Assembly: GCF_934295145.1 (NCBI RefSeq)
Contig: NZ_CAKRAS010000016.1
Coordinates: 1-50,809 of the forward strand
Reading direction: 5' to 3'
From: an uncultured Eubacterium sp.
GTDB lineage: Bacteria > Bacillota > Clostridia > Lachnospirales > Lachnospiraceae
DNA: 50,809 bases
Notes under the pieces: generated by a model
The model's database searches: none
The model's input: the letters and a program-made list of their open reading frames with translations, nothing else
What the model was told of the DNA's origin: nothing
Part shown: piece after piece, positions 43,375 through 50,522 of the stretch
Numbering within the stretch: position 1 is the stretch's first letter
How the letters are laid out: the number at the start of each line of letters is the position of its first letter
Position numbers and translations under genes: made by a program

Positions 43375-43430
43375 ATGCTCTCTTTCAGATAGGCAGAACT
43401 GTTTATTTGAAAGAGGGCATTTGTTTTTAT
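43375..43430 (+). terminator. Rho-independent terminator after lrgB
   Basis: ATGCTCTCTTTCA (43375-43387) pairs with TGAAAGAGGGCAT (43408-43420, one G-U), followed by TTGTTTTT. Confidence 0.85.
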
Positions 43431-43446
43431 CAGTGATGAATCCTAC

Positions 43447-43475
43447 TTGCAAAAATAATTCATTATACTTATAAT
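43447..43475 (+). promoter_or_regulatory. Predicted strong promoter before the unknown 158-residue gene
   Basis: TTGCAA (43447-43452), exactly 17 bases, TATAAT (43470-43475). Confidence 0.7.
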
Positions 43476-43546
43476 CTATGTTAGAAAAAACTGGAAGATG
43501 TTGGGGTCAAAAGATGCCATATGAATTGTAGAAAGAGAGAAGAAAT

Positions 43547-44023
43547 ATGAAGTATAAATGCGTGAACGAACTGGACAAATTCATGTTCCAGGATGCGGAA
43601 GTGAAAAAAATGGAGTTTAACCCGGGACTTATGACAATGGTATTGCTTGGAGTAGCCGCAAGGCATAATAATCCATCCAATGATACCTTGGTGGACCGTT
43701 ATCTGGATGACACAGAGATTCGGTTCAAATCCCCGGTGATCACGAGATTTTTATTAGAGGGTGCAAAATATTACGATGCAAATAATGTACTGCAGCGTGA
43801 AGTGCCGGATCAGGATATTCCGGAAAATCAGTTTAAAGAGATTTTCCAGAAAATGCAGGAAGACGGAAAAGTATTTGTAGTGACACCGAAGCCTGCAAAA
43901 AATGGCGGCGCGTGTTGCTGTGAGATTGCTGTGGATGTAGACGAAGATACTTACTGGGTAGAAGTAGAATTTGAAAAAGCAGTCGTAGAATGGGAGCATT
44001 TCCTGAATAAAGTACAGGCATAG
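43547..44023 (+). CDS. Conserved hypothetical protein
   Basis: A 158-residue acidic soluble protein, not recognised. It has no signal peptide or membrane helix. The N-terminal half contains KYKCVNELDKFMFQDAEVKK, the C-terminal third is beta-rich and ends with a conserved-looking DTYWVEVEFEKAVVEWEHFL. A CCC run near residue 124 (GGACCCEI) may be a metal or redox site. GAGAGAAGAAAT precedes the ATG, and a strong promoter lies upstream. It may be the first gene of an operon with the GDPD and MATE genes, which begin 26 bases later. Confidence 0.7.
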   Translation: MKYKCVNELDKFMFQDAEVKKMEFNPGLMTMVLLGVAARHNNPSNDTLVDRYLDDTEIRFKSPVITRFLLEGAKYYDANNVLQREVPDQDIPENQFKEIFQKMQEDGKVFVVTPKPAKNGGACCCEIAVDVDEDTYWVEVEFEKAVVEWEHFLNKVQA

Positions 44024-44049
44024 AGAAGCACGGAGGAAAAATAACGGGA

Positions 44050-44904
44050 ATGGTACTGACAGGTATTCTGATTGCTGCTGCAATTATTATTGGTTTACTT
44101 GGCTTGAGCGTGTACATGCTTCGACCGGAAACAGAAAAAACACGTTCGTTTGCTGCTTTTGACCATACAATGATCGCCCATCGTGGCTTGTTTGATAATA
44201 ATGCAGAAGCACCGGAAAACAGTCTGGCTGCGTTTCGAAACGCAGTGGAGCATGGCTTTGGCATGGAGCTGGATGTGCAGCTGACAAAAGATGAAAAACT
44301 GGTTGTTTTTCATGATTTTGATCTGAAGCGTATGTGCGGTGTACATAAGAAATTGACTGAATTAACATATGCAGAATTAGAGCAGTATTTTTTAAAGAAC
44401 AGCACAGAAAAAATACCGCTTTTTTCTGATGTCCTGGAACTGATCAATGGAAAAGTGCCTCTTGTAGTGGAGATAAAAGTTGGCTTTGACTATAAGGCAA
44501 CCACGGAAGCTGCGGCCGCAATGCTGTCAGAATACAAGGGAGTTTACTGTATGGAATGCTTTAATCCATTGTCACTGGTGTGGTACCGCAGACATTATCC
44601 GAAGGTACTTCGTGGACAGTTATCCATGGATTTTTTTCAGAGTGAGGATAAAATGCCGCAGATCGTACGTTTTTTCCTAACACATTTATTGTTAAACTTC
44701 TGGGCAAAACCGGATTTTATTTCCTATAATCACAAGGATCGCCAGATCCGGGGTTTTCGCATGTGCCGAAAGCTGTTTGGGGTAAAAACTGCGGCATGGA
44801 CGATAAAAAGTGAAGCTGAACTTCAGGCGGCCCGTGAAATATTTGATATGTTTATTTTTGACAGTTTTCTGCCAAAAGAAGGGAAAAAGGTGAGATTGAG
44901 TTGA
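44050..44904 (+). CDS. Glycerophosphodiester phosphodiesterase, membrane-anchored
   Basis: A 284-residue GDPD-family enzyme hydrolysing glycerophosphodiesters from phospholipid or teichoic-acid turnover. One N-terminal helix (about residues 4-24) anchors it. The catalytic motif AHRGLFDNNAEAPENS is near 40, then the metal ligands in GMELDVQLTKDEKL and the second histidine in FHDFDLKRMCG. An acidic residue and lysine follow in VVEIKVG. Its stop overlaps the TTG start of the MATE gene (TTGA). Confidence 0.9.
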   Translation: MVLTGILIAAAIIIGLLGLSVYMLRPETEKTRSFAAFDHTMIAHRGLFDNNAEAPENSLAAFRNAVEHGFGMELDVQLTKDEKLVVFHDFDLKRMCGVHKKLTELTYAELEQYFLKNSTEKIPLFSDVLELINGKVPLVVEIKVGFDYKATTEAAAAMLSEYKGVYCMECFNPLSLVWYRRHYPKVLRGQLSMDFFQSEDKMPQIVRFFLTHLLLNFWAKPDFISYNHKDRQIRGFRMCRKLFGVKTAAWTIKSEAELQAAREIFDMFIFDSFLPKEGKKVRLS

Positions 44905-46265
44905 GAAGACAAAAACAGAAGATTGATAAGAGTAAGCTGCTCTTTTCCAACCACGATCTGAAGGTGTTGCTCATACCGTTGATGGTGGAACAGTTGTTGA
45001 ACTCCCTGATGGGAACCGTGGACAGTATGATGGTCAGCAACGTGGGAAGTGCAGCTATTTCTGCGGTTTCGCTGGTGGATTCCATCAACGTGCTGGTTAT
45101 TCAGGTGTTTACGGCGTTGACGGCAGGCGGTGCCATCATCTGTTCCCAGTATCTTGGCAGAAAAGATGTGAAAGCCTGCAATAAGGCGGCGCGTCAGGTG
45201 TTGCTTGCGATGCTGGTGATTTCCGTTGGATTGATGGCAGTGTGTATCGTATTCCGTTACCCGTTGCTGCGGCTGATTTTCGGAAATGTGGAACAGGATG
45301 TTATGGATAATTCCCAGATTTATTTCCTGATCACGGCGATATCTTTCCCATTTATCGGATTGTTTGACGCCAATGCGGCATTTTTCCGGGCAGAGGGAAA
45401 TTCCAAACTGCCGATGACAATTTCTGCGTTGTGTAATCTGGTAAATATTGCCGGAAATGCGGTTTTGATTTTTGTATTTCATATGGGTGTAGCAGGTGCG
45501 GCCATTTCCACACTGGTTTCCCGTATTTTGATGTCCATCATTATGATCTGCCGTCAGCGTGTGCCGAAACAGGAGATTGTCATCCGCGATTATTTCGGTA
45601 TTCGTCCAGATATGAAATTGATTTTGATCATTCTTTCCGTGGGAATCCCATCCGGTATTGAAAATGGTATGTTCCAGTTTGGTAAACTGGCAATTCAGTC
45701 CACGGTATCAACCCTTGGAACGACAGCAATTGCAGCTCAGGCGATGACAATTATTCTGGAAAACTTAAATGGTATAGCAGCGATTGGAATCGGAATTGGA
45801 TTGATGACGATTGTTGGTCAGTGTATCGGAGCCGGAGAGAAAGATCAGGCGGTATATTATATCAAGAAACTTGCTGTGATTTCAGAGTTTGTGGTGATCG
45901 GCTGCTGTCTGTTGATCTGGGCATTGACGAAACCGATTACAATGATCGCAGGCATGGAGCCGGCAAGTGCGGACATGTGCTTTTACATGATGACAGTAAT
46001 CACCATTGTAAAACCGATTGTGTGGGTTCCTGCGTTTATTCCACCGTATGGACTGCGTGCAGCAGGGGATGTTAAATTCTCTATGATCTTGTCAACCTGT
46101 TCTATGTGGATTTTCAGGGTAAGTCTGTGTATTTACCTTTGCCGGGTGCAGGGATTTGGACCGATTGCGGTGTGGATCGGAATGTTTACGGATTGGACGG
46201 TACGGAGCATTGTCTTTACGATTCGGTTCCACAGACGAAAATGGCTTGACCACAAAGTCGTGTAA
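44901..46265 (+). CDS. MATE-family multidrug/metabolite exporter
   Basis: A 454-residue protein with about 12 transmembrane segments. Typical family motifs are LIPLMVEQLLNSLMGTVDSM near residue 25 and GGAIICSQYLGRKD; a second-half counterpart reads GIGIGLMTIVGQCIGAGEKD. It would move cations or small organic compounds out with Na+ or H+. Start is TTG with AAGGTGA upstream, overlapping the GDPD stop by four bases. Substrate unknown. Confidence 0.9.
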   Translation: MRRQKQKIDKSKLLFSNHDLKVLLIPLMVEQLLNSLMGTVDSMMVSNVGSAAISAVSLVDSINVLVIQVFTALTAGGAIICSQYLGRKDVKACNKAARQVLLAMLVISVGLMAVCIVFRYPLLRLIFGNVEQDVMDNSQIYFLITAISFPFIGLFDANAAFFRAEGNSKLPMTISALCNLVNIAGNAVLIFVFHMGVAGAAISTLVSRILMSIIMICRQRVPKQEIVIRDYFGIRPDMKLILIILSVGIPSGIENGMFQFGKLAIQSTVSTLGTTAIAAQAMTIILENLNGIAAIGIGIGLMTIVGQCIGAGEKDQAVYYIKKLAVISEFVVIGCCLLIWALTKPITMIAGMEPASADMCFYMMTVITIVKPIVWVPAFIPPYGLRAAGDVKFSMILSTCSMWIFRVSLCIYLCRVQGFGPIAVWIGMFTDWTVRSIVFTIRFHRRKWLDHKVV

Positions 46266-46295
46266 TGTATTGGATAAAAATTTAATTTATTAATA

Positions 46296-46469
46296 CGGAA
46301 ATGCAGTATCTTTTCTCGGACACTAGTCGTTCGTTACCCTCGTTTTGCTTCGGTTTTATCGCGCTCGCTCGCACTCTCCTATAAAAGCTGGTCGGTTCCC
46401 GCTCGCGCAAAACTCGCAAAACTCAGTCACTCGCTAAATCGTTTACCGAGGAAAGATACTGCATTTCCG
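46296..46469. repeat. Hairpin element C, copy 4 (long form)
   Basis: Arms CGGAAATGCAGTATC... (46296-46319) and its complement (46446-46469) form a 24-bp stem with one mismatch, ending in CTCGG/CCGAG. The interior matches copy 2 (TTTTATCGCGCTCG, CCTATAAAAGCTGGTCG, CAGTCACTCGCTAAATCG). The stem sequence differs from copy 2 while pairing is kept. It lies just after the MATE gene. Confidence 0.8.
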
Positions 46470-46569
46470 CTATTTACACTATGAAATTATTGCTTTGATA
46501 CTCTATATGCATGTGTGGCACGAAGTGCAGGATGGCGCAAAAATTTACTAATTCCACTGCGTGAATTAA

Positions 46570-46632
46570 GAACTCCTGGCATTTTTTCTCAGGGAGCGAT
46601 TGATAGCGACCGAGACAAAATACCAGGAGTTC
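46570..46632. repeat. Hairpin element C, copy 5 (short form)
   Basis: GAACTCCTGGCATTTT (46570-46585) pairs with AAAATACCAGGAGTTC (46617-46632, one G-U); the top CTCAGGGAGCGATTGATAGCG equals copy 3 except for one base. Its flank AATTAAGAA is also shared with copy 3. No gene lies between 46470 and 46678. Confidence 0.8.
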
Positions 46633-46678
46633 CCATTAAAATCTAGAAAGTAAATTTTAAGCCACCTTAAACAAGAAG

Positions 46679-46957
46679 TTATGACAATAAATCGTTATCC
46701 TTTTTCAGCAGCGGCGGCGCAAAAGGAAACACATCCTGATAGGATTCAATTTCGTCATCATTTTGTGGCCCAGCTGGAATCAGACCGGTCTGGTCATTTG
46801 CAGAAGCAGATTTCCCCAGATAATCATAGTCAAAATCCCCGGTTTTATCGGCCTGCTCAAACGTATCGGTAGAAATGGCATCTTTGCTTGGATTGCCATA
46901 ATTTCGATGACAGTTGGTATCATGGATATTGCTATGTGTATGCGTGTTTTTGTTCAT
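46679..46957 (-). CDS. Small hypothetical protein, His/Asn-rich start and acidic body
   Basis: A 92-residue protein not recognised from any family. It begins MNKNTHTHSNIHDTNCHRNYG, with histidines that could bind metal, and continues with an acidic, Asp/Tyr-rich stretch (FEQADKTGDFDYDYLGKS) and LPPF-like end APPLLKKDNDLLS. GGAGG lies 8 bases before the ATG on the minus strand, with a strongly structured leader (element B, copy 2) before it, so it is likely a real gene. It has no hydrophobic segment. Small acidic proteins of this kind are often spore or cell-surface associated, but that is only a guess. Confidence 0.55.
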   Translation of the reverse strand: MNKNTHTHSNIHDTNCHRNYGNPSKDAISTDTFEQADKTGDFDYDYLGKSASANDQTGLIPAGPQNDDEIESYQDVFPFAPPLLKKDNDLLS

Positions 46958-46973
46958 GTTCAGTCCTCCAATT

Positions 46974-47154
46974 CAAGAATGCCCTCGGCATTCTTGCTGC
47001 GAGATGCACGTCATGCAATGCATGACATATTCTTCTGTGCATCTCTGCAATCCTGCCGGAGGCTATATCAGATGGGAGAGTGAATCCCACCACTGATATA
47101 ATCTTGTTGCTCACCATCCTGCAGAGGTGGGAGTCATCTGACATCTGATATAGC
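46974..47154 (+). repeat. Structured element B, copy 2, with alternative pairings
   Basis: Three hairpins match copy 1: 46974-46996 (10-bp stem, loop CTC), 47001-47045 (GAGATGCAC/GTGCATCTC around GTCATGC/GCATGAC and ATATT) and 47064-47100 (TATATCAG/CTGATATA). In addition GCTATATCAGATG (47062-47074) is a perfect complement of CATCTGATATAGC (47142-47154), so the third stem has a competing partner. The element sits in the leader of the small minus-strand gene, so the transcribed strand there would be minus, opposite to the alignment given. Confidence 0.7.
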
Positions 47155-47211
47155 GTTGTAGTTTGCAACACTAGTATTGGTAGAACGACGGAAATTATAC
47201 AGGCATTGGAG

Positions 47212-47325
47212 AAGGACAGCGAGTTTCACAACGTAAAAAGGAGAAGAACGTAGATAAGTGCCGAAAGGCATGGTCTGGGGCCGGAATAAGGACAGCGAGT
47301 TTCATAACGTAAAAAGGAGAAGAAC
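47212..47325 (+). repeat. 38-bp direct repeat, two copies 76 bases apart
   Basis: Copies at 47212-47249 and 47288-47325 share AAGGACAGCGAGTTTCA and then AACGTAAAAAGGAGAAGAAC, differing at one base (C/T). The second copy forms one arm of the terminator for the trigger-factor-like gene. Confidence 0.75.
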
Positions 47326-47381
47326 TCAGATTAGTGATGAAGGGCGTCTTAGCCCAAAGCACTCATCTGAGTTCTTCTCCT
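47310..47381 (-). terminator. Terminator of the trigger-factor-like gene
   Basis: AGGAGAAGAACTCAGAT (47315-47331) and ATCTGAGTTCTTCTCCT (47365-47381) form a perfect 17-bp stem, with GGGC/GCCC in the loop. Read on the minus strand it is followed by TTTTT (47310-47314). Confidence 0.85.
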
Positions 47382-47382
47382 C

Positions 47383-48327
47383 TTAATCTTCAAAAACCAC
47401 GCTGTCCAATATGAAGGCCATCGTTTTATCCATTGTAAGCTGATCGGCGATATTCTCCACATCTTCATCTTCTAATGTCTCTACGAATTCTTTCGGATCT
47501 TCTTCCTCTTCCAGTGCGATATTTCGCAGTTCCTCTTCTAACTCTTCCGGTGTAATGCTGATCTTTTCAGCTGCAGCGACCGCATGCAGCACACTCTGTG
47601 CCTGAATAGCTTCCACAGCTTCCAGCTCTTTATCCGCATAAATCTCATCTTCGCTGTGACCAGAACGTTTGCAGTAAAGTTCCAGCGGAATCTGATTCAT
47701 TTCCAGTTCATCCAGAAAATCATCATAATAAATCTGTGTCATTTCTTCCTTCAGGTCATCATCAATCGGAATATCAGAATCGGCAATGATTTTTGCCATC
47801 ACTTCCCGGGCAAATTTTTCACGGACAGAAGTTTCCCGGCGTTCCTGCAGATTTGCCAGAATTTCATCTTCCCATTCATTTAAAGTATCATACTCGGAAA
47901 AATCTTTTGCAAACTCATCATCGATCGGCTGGTAGTCCATCAGACGAAGTTTCTTTAATGTTGTGTGGAATACAACGGAACGATTCTGCATGGCACTGAT
48001 GCGGTAATCGGCCGGGAAAGTAACATTAATATCAAACGAGTCACCGATATTTTTTCCAACCAGTGCTTCATCGAACTCCGGTAAAAAGGCTTTGGCACCG
48101 ATGGTCAGTGCAAAGTTTTCTCCATTTCCGTGTGGAATCGTTTGTCCATGATAGCGGCCTTCAAAATCAAGAATTGCCTGATCTCCGGTCCGTGCGCTGC
48201 GATCGTCGATATTTGTGGCAACGGCGTATTCTTTCTGTTTCTTTTTTAAAACATTCATGACTTCATGCTCTGTCACCTCAGTGTTTGGTCTGGGCATGCG
48301 AATGCCCTTGTATGTTCCTAATCTCAT
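47383..48327 (-). CDS. Trigger-factor-like FKBP-type peptidyl-prolyl isomerase lacking the ribosome-binding domain
   Basis: A 314-residue acidic protein. It begins with a helical segment (NTEVTEHEVMNVLKKKQKEY) that in trigger factor links the ribosome-binding domain to the isomerase domain, followed by the FKBP-like domain GDQAILDFEGRYHG and FLPEFDEALVGKNIGD, then a long helical C-terminal chaperone domain. Full trigger factor is about 430 residues; the N-terminal 110 residues including the GFRxGK ribosome motif are absent. It is thus probably a paralogue working free in the cytosol or on a special client. No second gene or start that would supply the missing domain is seen upstream. Confidence 0.8.
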   Translation of the reverse strand: MRLGTYKGIRMPRPNTEVTEHEVMNVLKKKQKEYAVATNIDDRSARTGDQAILDFEGRYHGQTIPHGNGENFALTIGAKAFLPEFDEALVGKNIGDSFDINVTFPADYRISAMQNRSVVFHTTLKKLRLMDYQPIDDEFAKDFSEYDTLNEWEDEILANLQERRETSVREKFAREVMAKIIADSDIPIDDDLKEEMTQIYYDDFLDELEMNQIPLELYCKRSGHSEDEIYADKELEAVEAIQAQSVLHAVAAAEKISITPEELEEELRNIALEEEEDPKEFVETLEDEDVENIADQLTMDKTMAFILDSVVFED

Positions 48328-48422
48328 AAGAGTATAGTTCCTTTCATATTATTATGTTTACAGACATCATAGCACAGAAGTGACGATATCGTATAGAAAT
48401 ATAAAAAAAATGTTTTTATATA

Positions 48423-48483
48423 TTGACAAAATGACTCATGAGTATTATTGTATTAATCAAGTAATACAACAGTACAATAATAC
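48423..48483 (+). promoter_or_regulatory. Promoter and operator of the GntR-ABC operon
   Basis: TTGACA (48423-48428) starts the promoter; a weak TATTGT follows near 48446-48451. GTATTATTGTA (48442-48452) and TACAATAATAC (48473-48483) are a perfect 11-bp inverted pair, and inside them TGTATTA (48449-48455) pairs with TAATACA (48462-48468). This nested palindrome is a likely site for the GntR-type repressor encoded next. Confidence 0.7.
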
Positions 48484-48523
48484 AAAAGATACATGAAATA
48501 AAAAGAAAGGGAAGTGGGATGAT

Positions 48524-48901
48524 ATGGCGTGGAATTTTGTAAATGACCGATCGATTTATCTTCAGTTGGTTGATATTATTCAAAACAGAATCGCAACCGG
48601 ATATTATGCACCGGGCAGCAAGCTTGCATCGGTGCGAGATTTGGCCAGTGAGGCGGAGGTGAATCCGAATACAATGCAGAAAGCCCTGGCAGAACTGGAG
48701 CGGATGGGGCTGGTTCATTCGCAGAGAACAAGTGGAAGATTTGTGACAGATGATGAAGGGAGAATTCAGAAAATGAAACGTGAGACAGCACGGGAAACCA
48801 TACAGACATTTTTGCAGCAGATGAAAAATATGGGGTTTGAAAAAGAGGAAATTATAGATTTGATCCGGGAGGACAAGGAGGGAGCGTGTCATGAGCAGTA
48901 G
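48524..48901 (+). CDS. GntR-family (YtrA subfamily) transcriptional repressor
   Basis: A 125-residue regulator. The winged helix has IYLQLVDIIQNRIATGYYAPG, SVRDLASEAEVNPNTMQKAL and ERMGLVHSQRTSGRFV; the short C-terminal helical extension is typical of YtrA types that control ABC exporters. GGGAAGTGGG lies upstream of the ATG. Its stop overlaps the start of the ATPase gene by 11 bases, so it likely regulates itself and the transporter through the palindrome upstream. Confidence 0.92.
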   Translation: MAWNFVNDRSIYLQLVDIIQNRIATGYYAPGSKLASVRDLASEAEVNPNTMQKALAELERMGLVHSQRTSGRFVTDDEGRIQKMKRETARETIQTFLQQMKNMGFEKEEIIDLIREDKEGACHEQ

Positions 48902-49589
48902 ACTGGAATGTAAGAATCTGACAAAAGATTATGGAAATGTAATGGCTTTGAGTGATGTGAATCTGACGTTAGAAAGCGGCAGAATTGTAGGATTACTTGG
49001 ACCGAATGGAAGCGGAAAAACCACATTGATCAAACTGGCGAATGGTCTGCTTCAGCCTACATCCGGAGAAATTTTGTTAAACGATTTGAAACCGGGACCG
49101 GAGACAAAATCATTTGTTTCATATCTGCCGGATGCGAACTATCTGCCGGACTGGATGAATGTGGAAGCACTGGTAGGGATGTTTGACGATTTTTATGCAG
49201 ACTTTGACCGGAAGAAAGCAGAAGAAATGTTAAAACAGTTGAATTTACGGGAGAAAGACCGGCTAAAAACATTATCCAAGGGTAATAAAGAAAAAGTACA
49301 GCTGATACTGGCCATGAGCCGGAATGCAGAAATCTATTTTCTGGATGAGCCAATCGGCGGTGTAGACCCGGCGGCAAGAGATTATATTTTAAATACTATC
49401 ATTCGGAATTATTCCGAAGATGCACTGGTCGTAATGTCTACACATCTGATTTCAGACATTGAGCGTGTACTGGACGAGGCAGTATTTATCAATCGAGGCA
49501 ATATTGTTTTTCATCGCAGTGTTGATGAAATCCGAGAAACAGAACATAAATCAGTAGATGAGTTGTTCAGGGAGGTATTCAGATGTTAG
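48891..49589 (+). CDS. ABC transporter ATP-binding protein
   Basis: A 232-residue ATPase. Walker A is GPNGSGKTT near residue 36, the signature is LSKGNKEKVQL (a K in place of the usual Q), Walker B with DEP is IYFLDEPIGGVD, and the H-loop is STHLISD. It belongs to the BcrA/DrrA-like exporters that use a separate membrane subunit. Overlaps the regulator and the permease genes by 11 and 7 bases. AAGGAGGG precedes the ATG. The substrate could be a peptide antibiotic or a cell-wall inhibitor, judging from the YtrA-type context. Confidence 0.92.
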   Translation: MSSRLECKNLTKDYGNVMALSDVNLTLESGRIVGLLGPNGSGKTTLIKLANGLLQPTSGEILLNDLKPGPETKSFVSYLPDANYLPDWMNVEALVGMFDDFYADFDRKKAEEMLKQLNLREKDRLKTLSKGNKEKVQLILAMSRNAEIYFLDEPIGGVDPAARDYILNTIIRNYSEDALVVMSTHLISDIERVLDEAVFINRGNIVFHRSVDEIRETEHKSVDELFREVFRC

Positions 49590-50425
49590 GAAAATTATTG
49601 AAGTATGAGTTGAAATCGACCAGCAGGCTGATGGGCGTGCTGTATCTGGCTATTTTGATCGTGGCAGCGGTAGTTGGATTCCTTGCCAGAGGAACCATCT
49701 GGCAGGCGACACAGGGAAATGCAATTGCAGTTGTAGTCAGCGGCCTGATCTATACACTATTGATCATGACACTGATGATCGTGACGGTTGTTATGATCCT
49801 TCAGCGATTTTATAAAAATCTGCTGAAAGGAGAAGGTTATCTGATGCACACCCTTCCGGTTCCTACATGGATGCTGGTTGCATCTAAAATGATCAGTTCT
49901 CTGATCTGGATTTTGCTGAGTATCATAACATTGATCGTATCTGTGTTCGTACTTATGCTGACCAGTGTTGTTGGTAGTGGAAATTTACTCGCTCTTGACT
50001 GGAGTTCTCTTCCGTGGGGAGATTTTTTCAAGCTGTTTCAGGAAAGTGCGGGTGAAATCATTCTGACCATTGTAGCTGCGGTGATTCAGATTGTCCGTAT
50101 CATTCTGCTGGTTTATACGGCTATGGCAATCGGTGCTGCTGCAAAGCGACATAAAGTATTTTATAGTGTGTTGACCTTTATCGTAATTCTGATTATTATT
50201 GCGATTATCGGTACGCTGACAAACATTAATCTGATTGATATGCTCAGCGGCTCCATGGCAGTGGATAATTCCGGTATCGGAGTAAATGCTGATGCAGGAA
50301 AAGGTCTGGCCGTAGTCGGATATGTCAAACTTCTGGGAGGACAGTGCATCACGGATGCCGTTTACAGTGTTATCTTTTTCTTTGCAACGACATGGTTTTT
50401 GAAAAATAAATTAAATTTGGAGTAA
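49583..50425 (+). CDS. ABC-2-type permease subunit
   Basis: A 280-residue membrane protein with six or so helices (about 18-36, 52-76, 96-130, 150-180, 190-212 and 252-272). Hydrophilic start MLGKLLKYELKSTSRL is typical for permeases of ABC-2 exporters. It pairs with the ATPase directly upstream (7-base overlap). AGGGAGG lies upstream of the ATG. The residues after 230 (VDNSGIGVNADAGKGL) form an external loop. Confidence 0.88.
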   Translation: MLGKLLKYELKSTSRLMGVLYLAILIVAAVVGFLARGTIWQATQGNAIAVVVSGLIYTLLIMTLMIVTVVMILQRFYKNLLKGEGYLMHTLPVPTWMLVASKMISSLIWILLSIITLIVSVFVLMLTSVVGSGNLLALDWSSLPWGDFFKLFQESAGEIILTIVAAVIQIVRIILLVYTAMAIGAAAKRHKVFYSVLTFIVILIIIAIIGTLTNINLIDMLSGSMAVDNSGIGVNADAGKGLAVVGYVKLLGGQCITDAVYSVIFFFATTWFLKNKLNLE

Positions 50426-50427
50426 AA

Positions 50428-50493
50428 ATGACATATTTCATATATCCTATGATATAATGAGTACAAGTGAGTCAACATGCTGGCATGATTGAC
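50428..50493 (+). promoter_or_regulatory. Promoter and hairpin before the YbjQ-family gene
   Basis: ATGACA (50428-50433), a 19-base spacer and TATAAT (50453-50458). Just after, GTCAACATGC (50471-50480) pairs with GCATGATTGAC (50483-50493, one bulge), a small hairpin in the leader. Confidence 0.5.
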
Positions 50494-50522
50494 GAGTGGT
50501 GAAAATTGGGAGGAACAGGCTT

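Noticed and set aside
46763..47083. Plus-strand frame opposite the small gene and element B
   Set aside because: It is antisense to the better supported minus-strand gene and spans hairpins.
47212..47325. Possible CRISPR array
   Set aside because: Only two repeats with a single spacer, one being part of a terminator, and no cas genes in the window.
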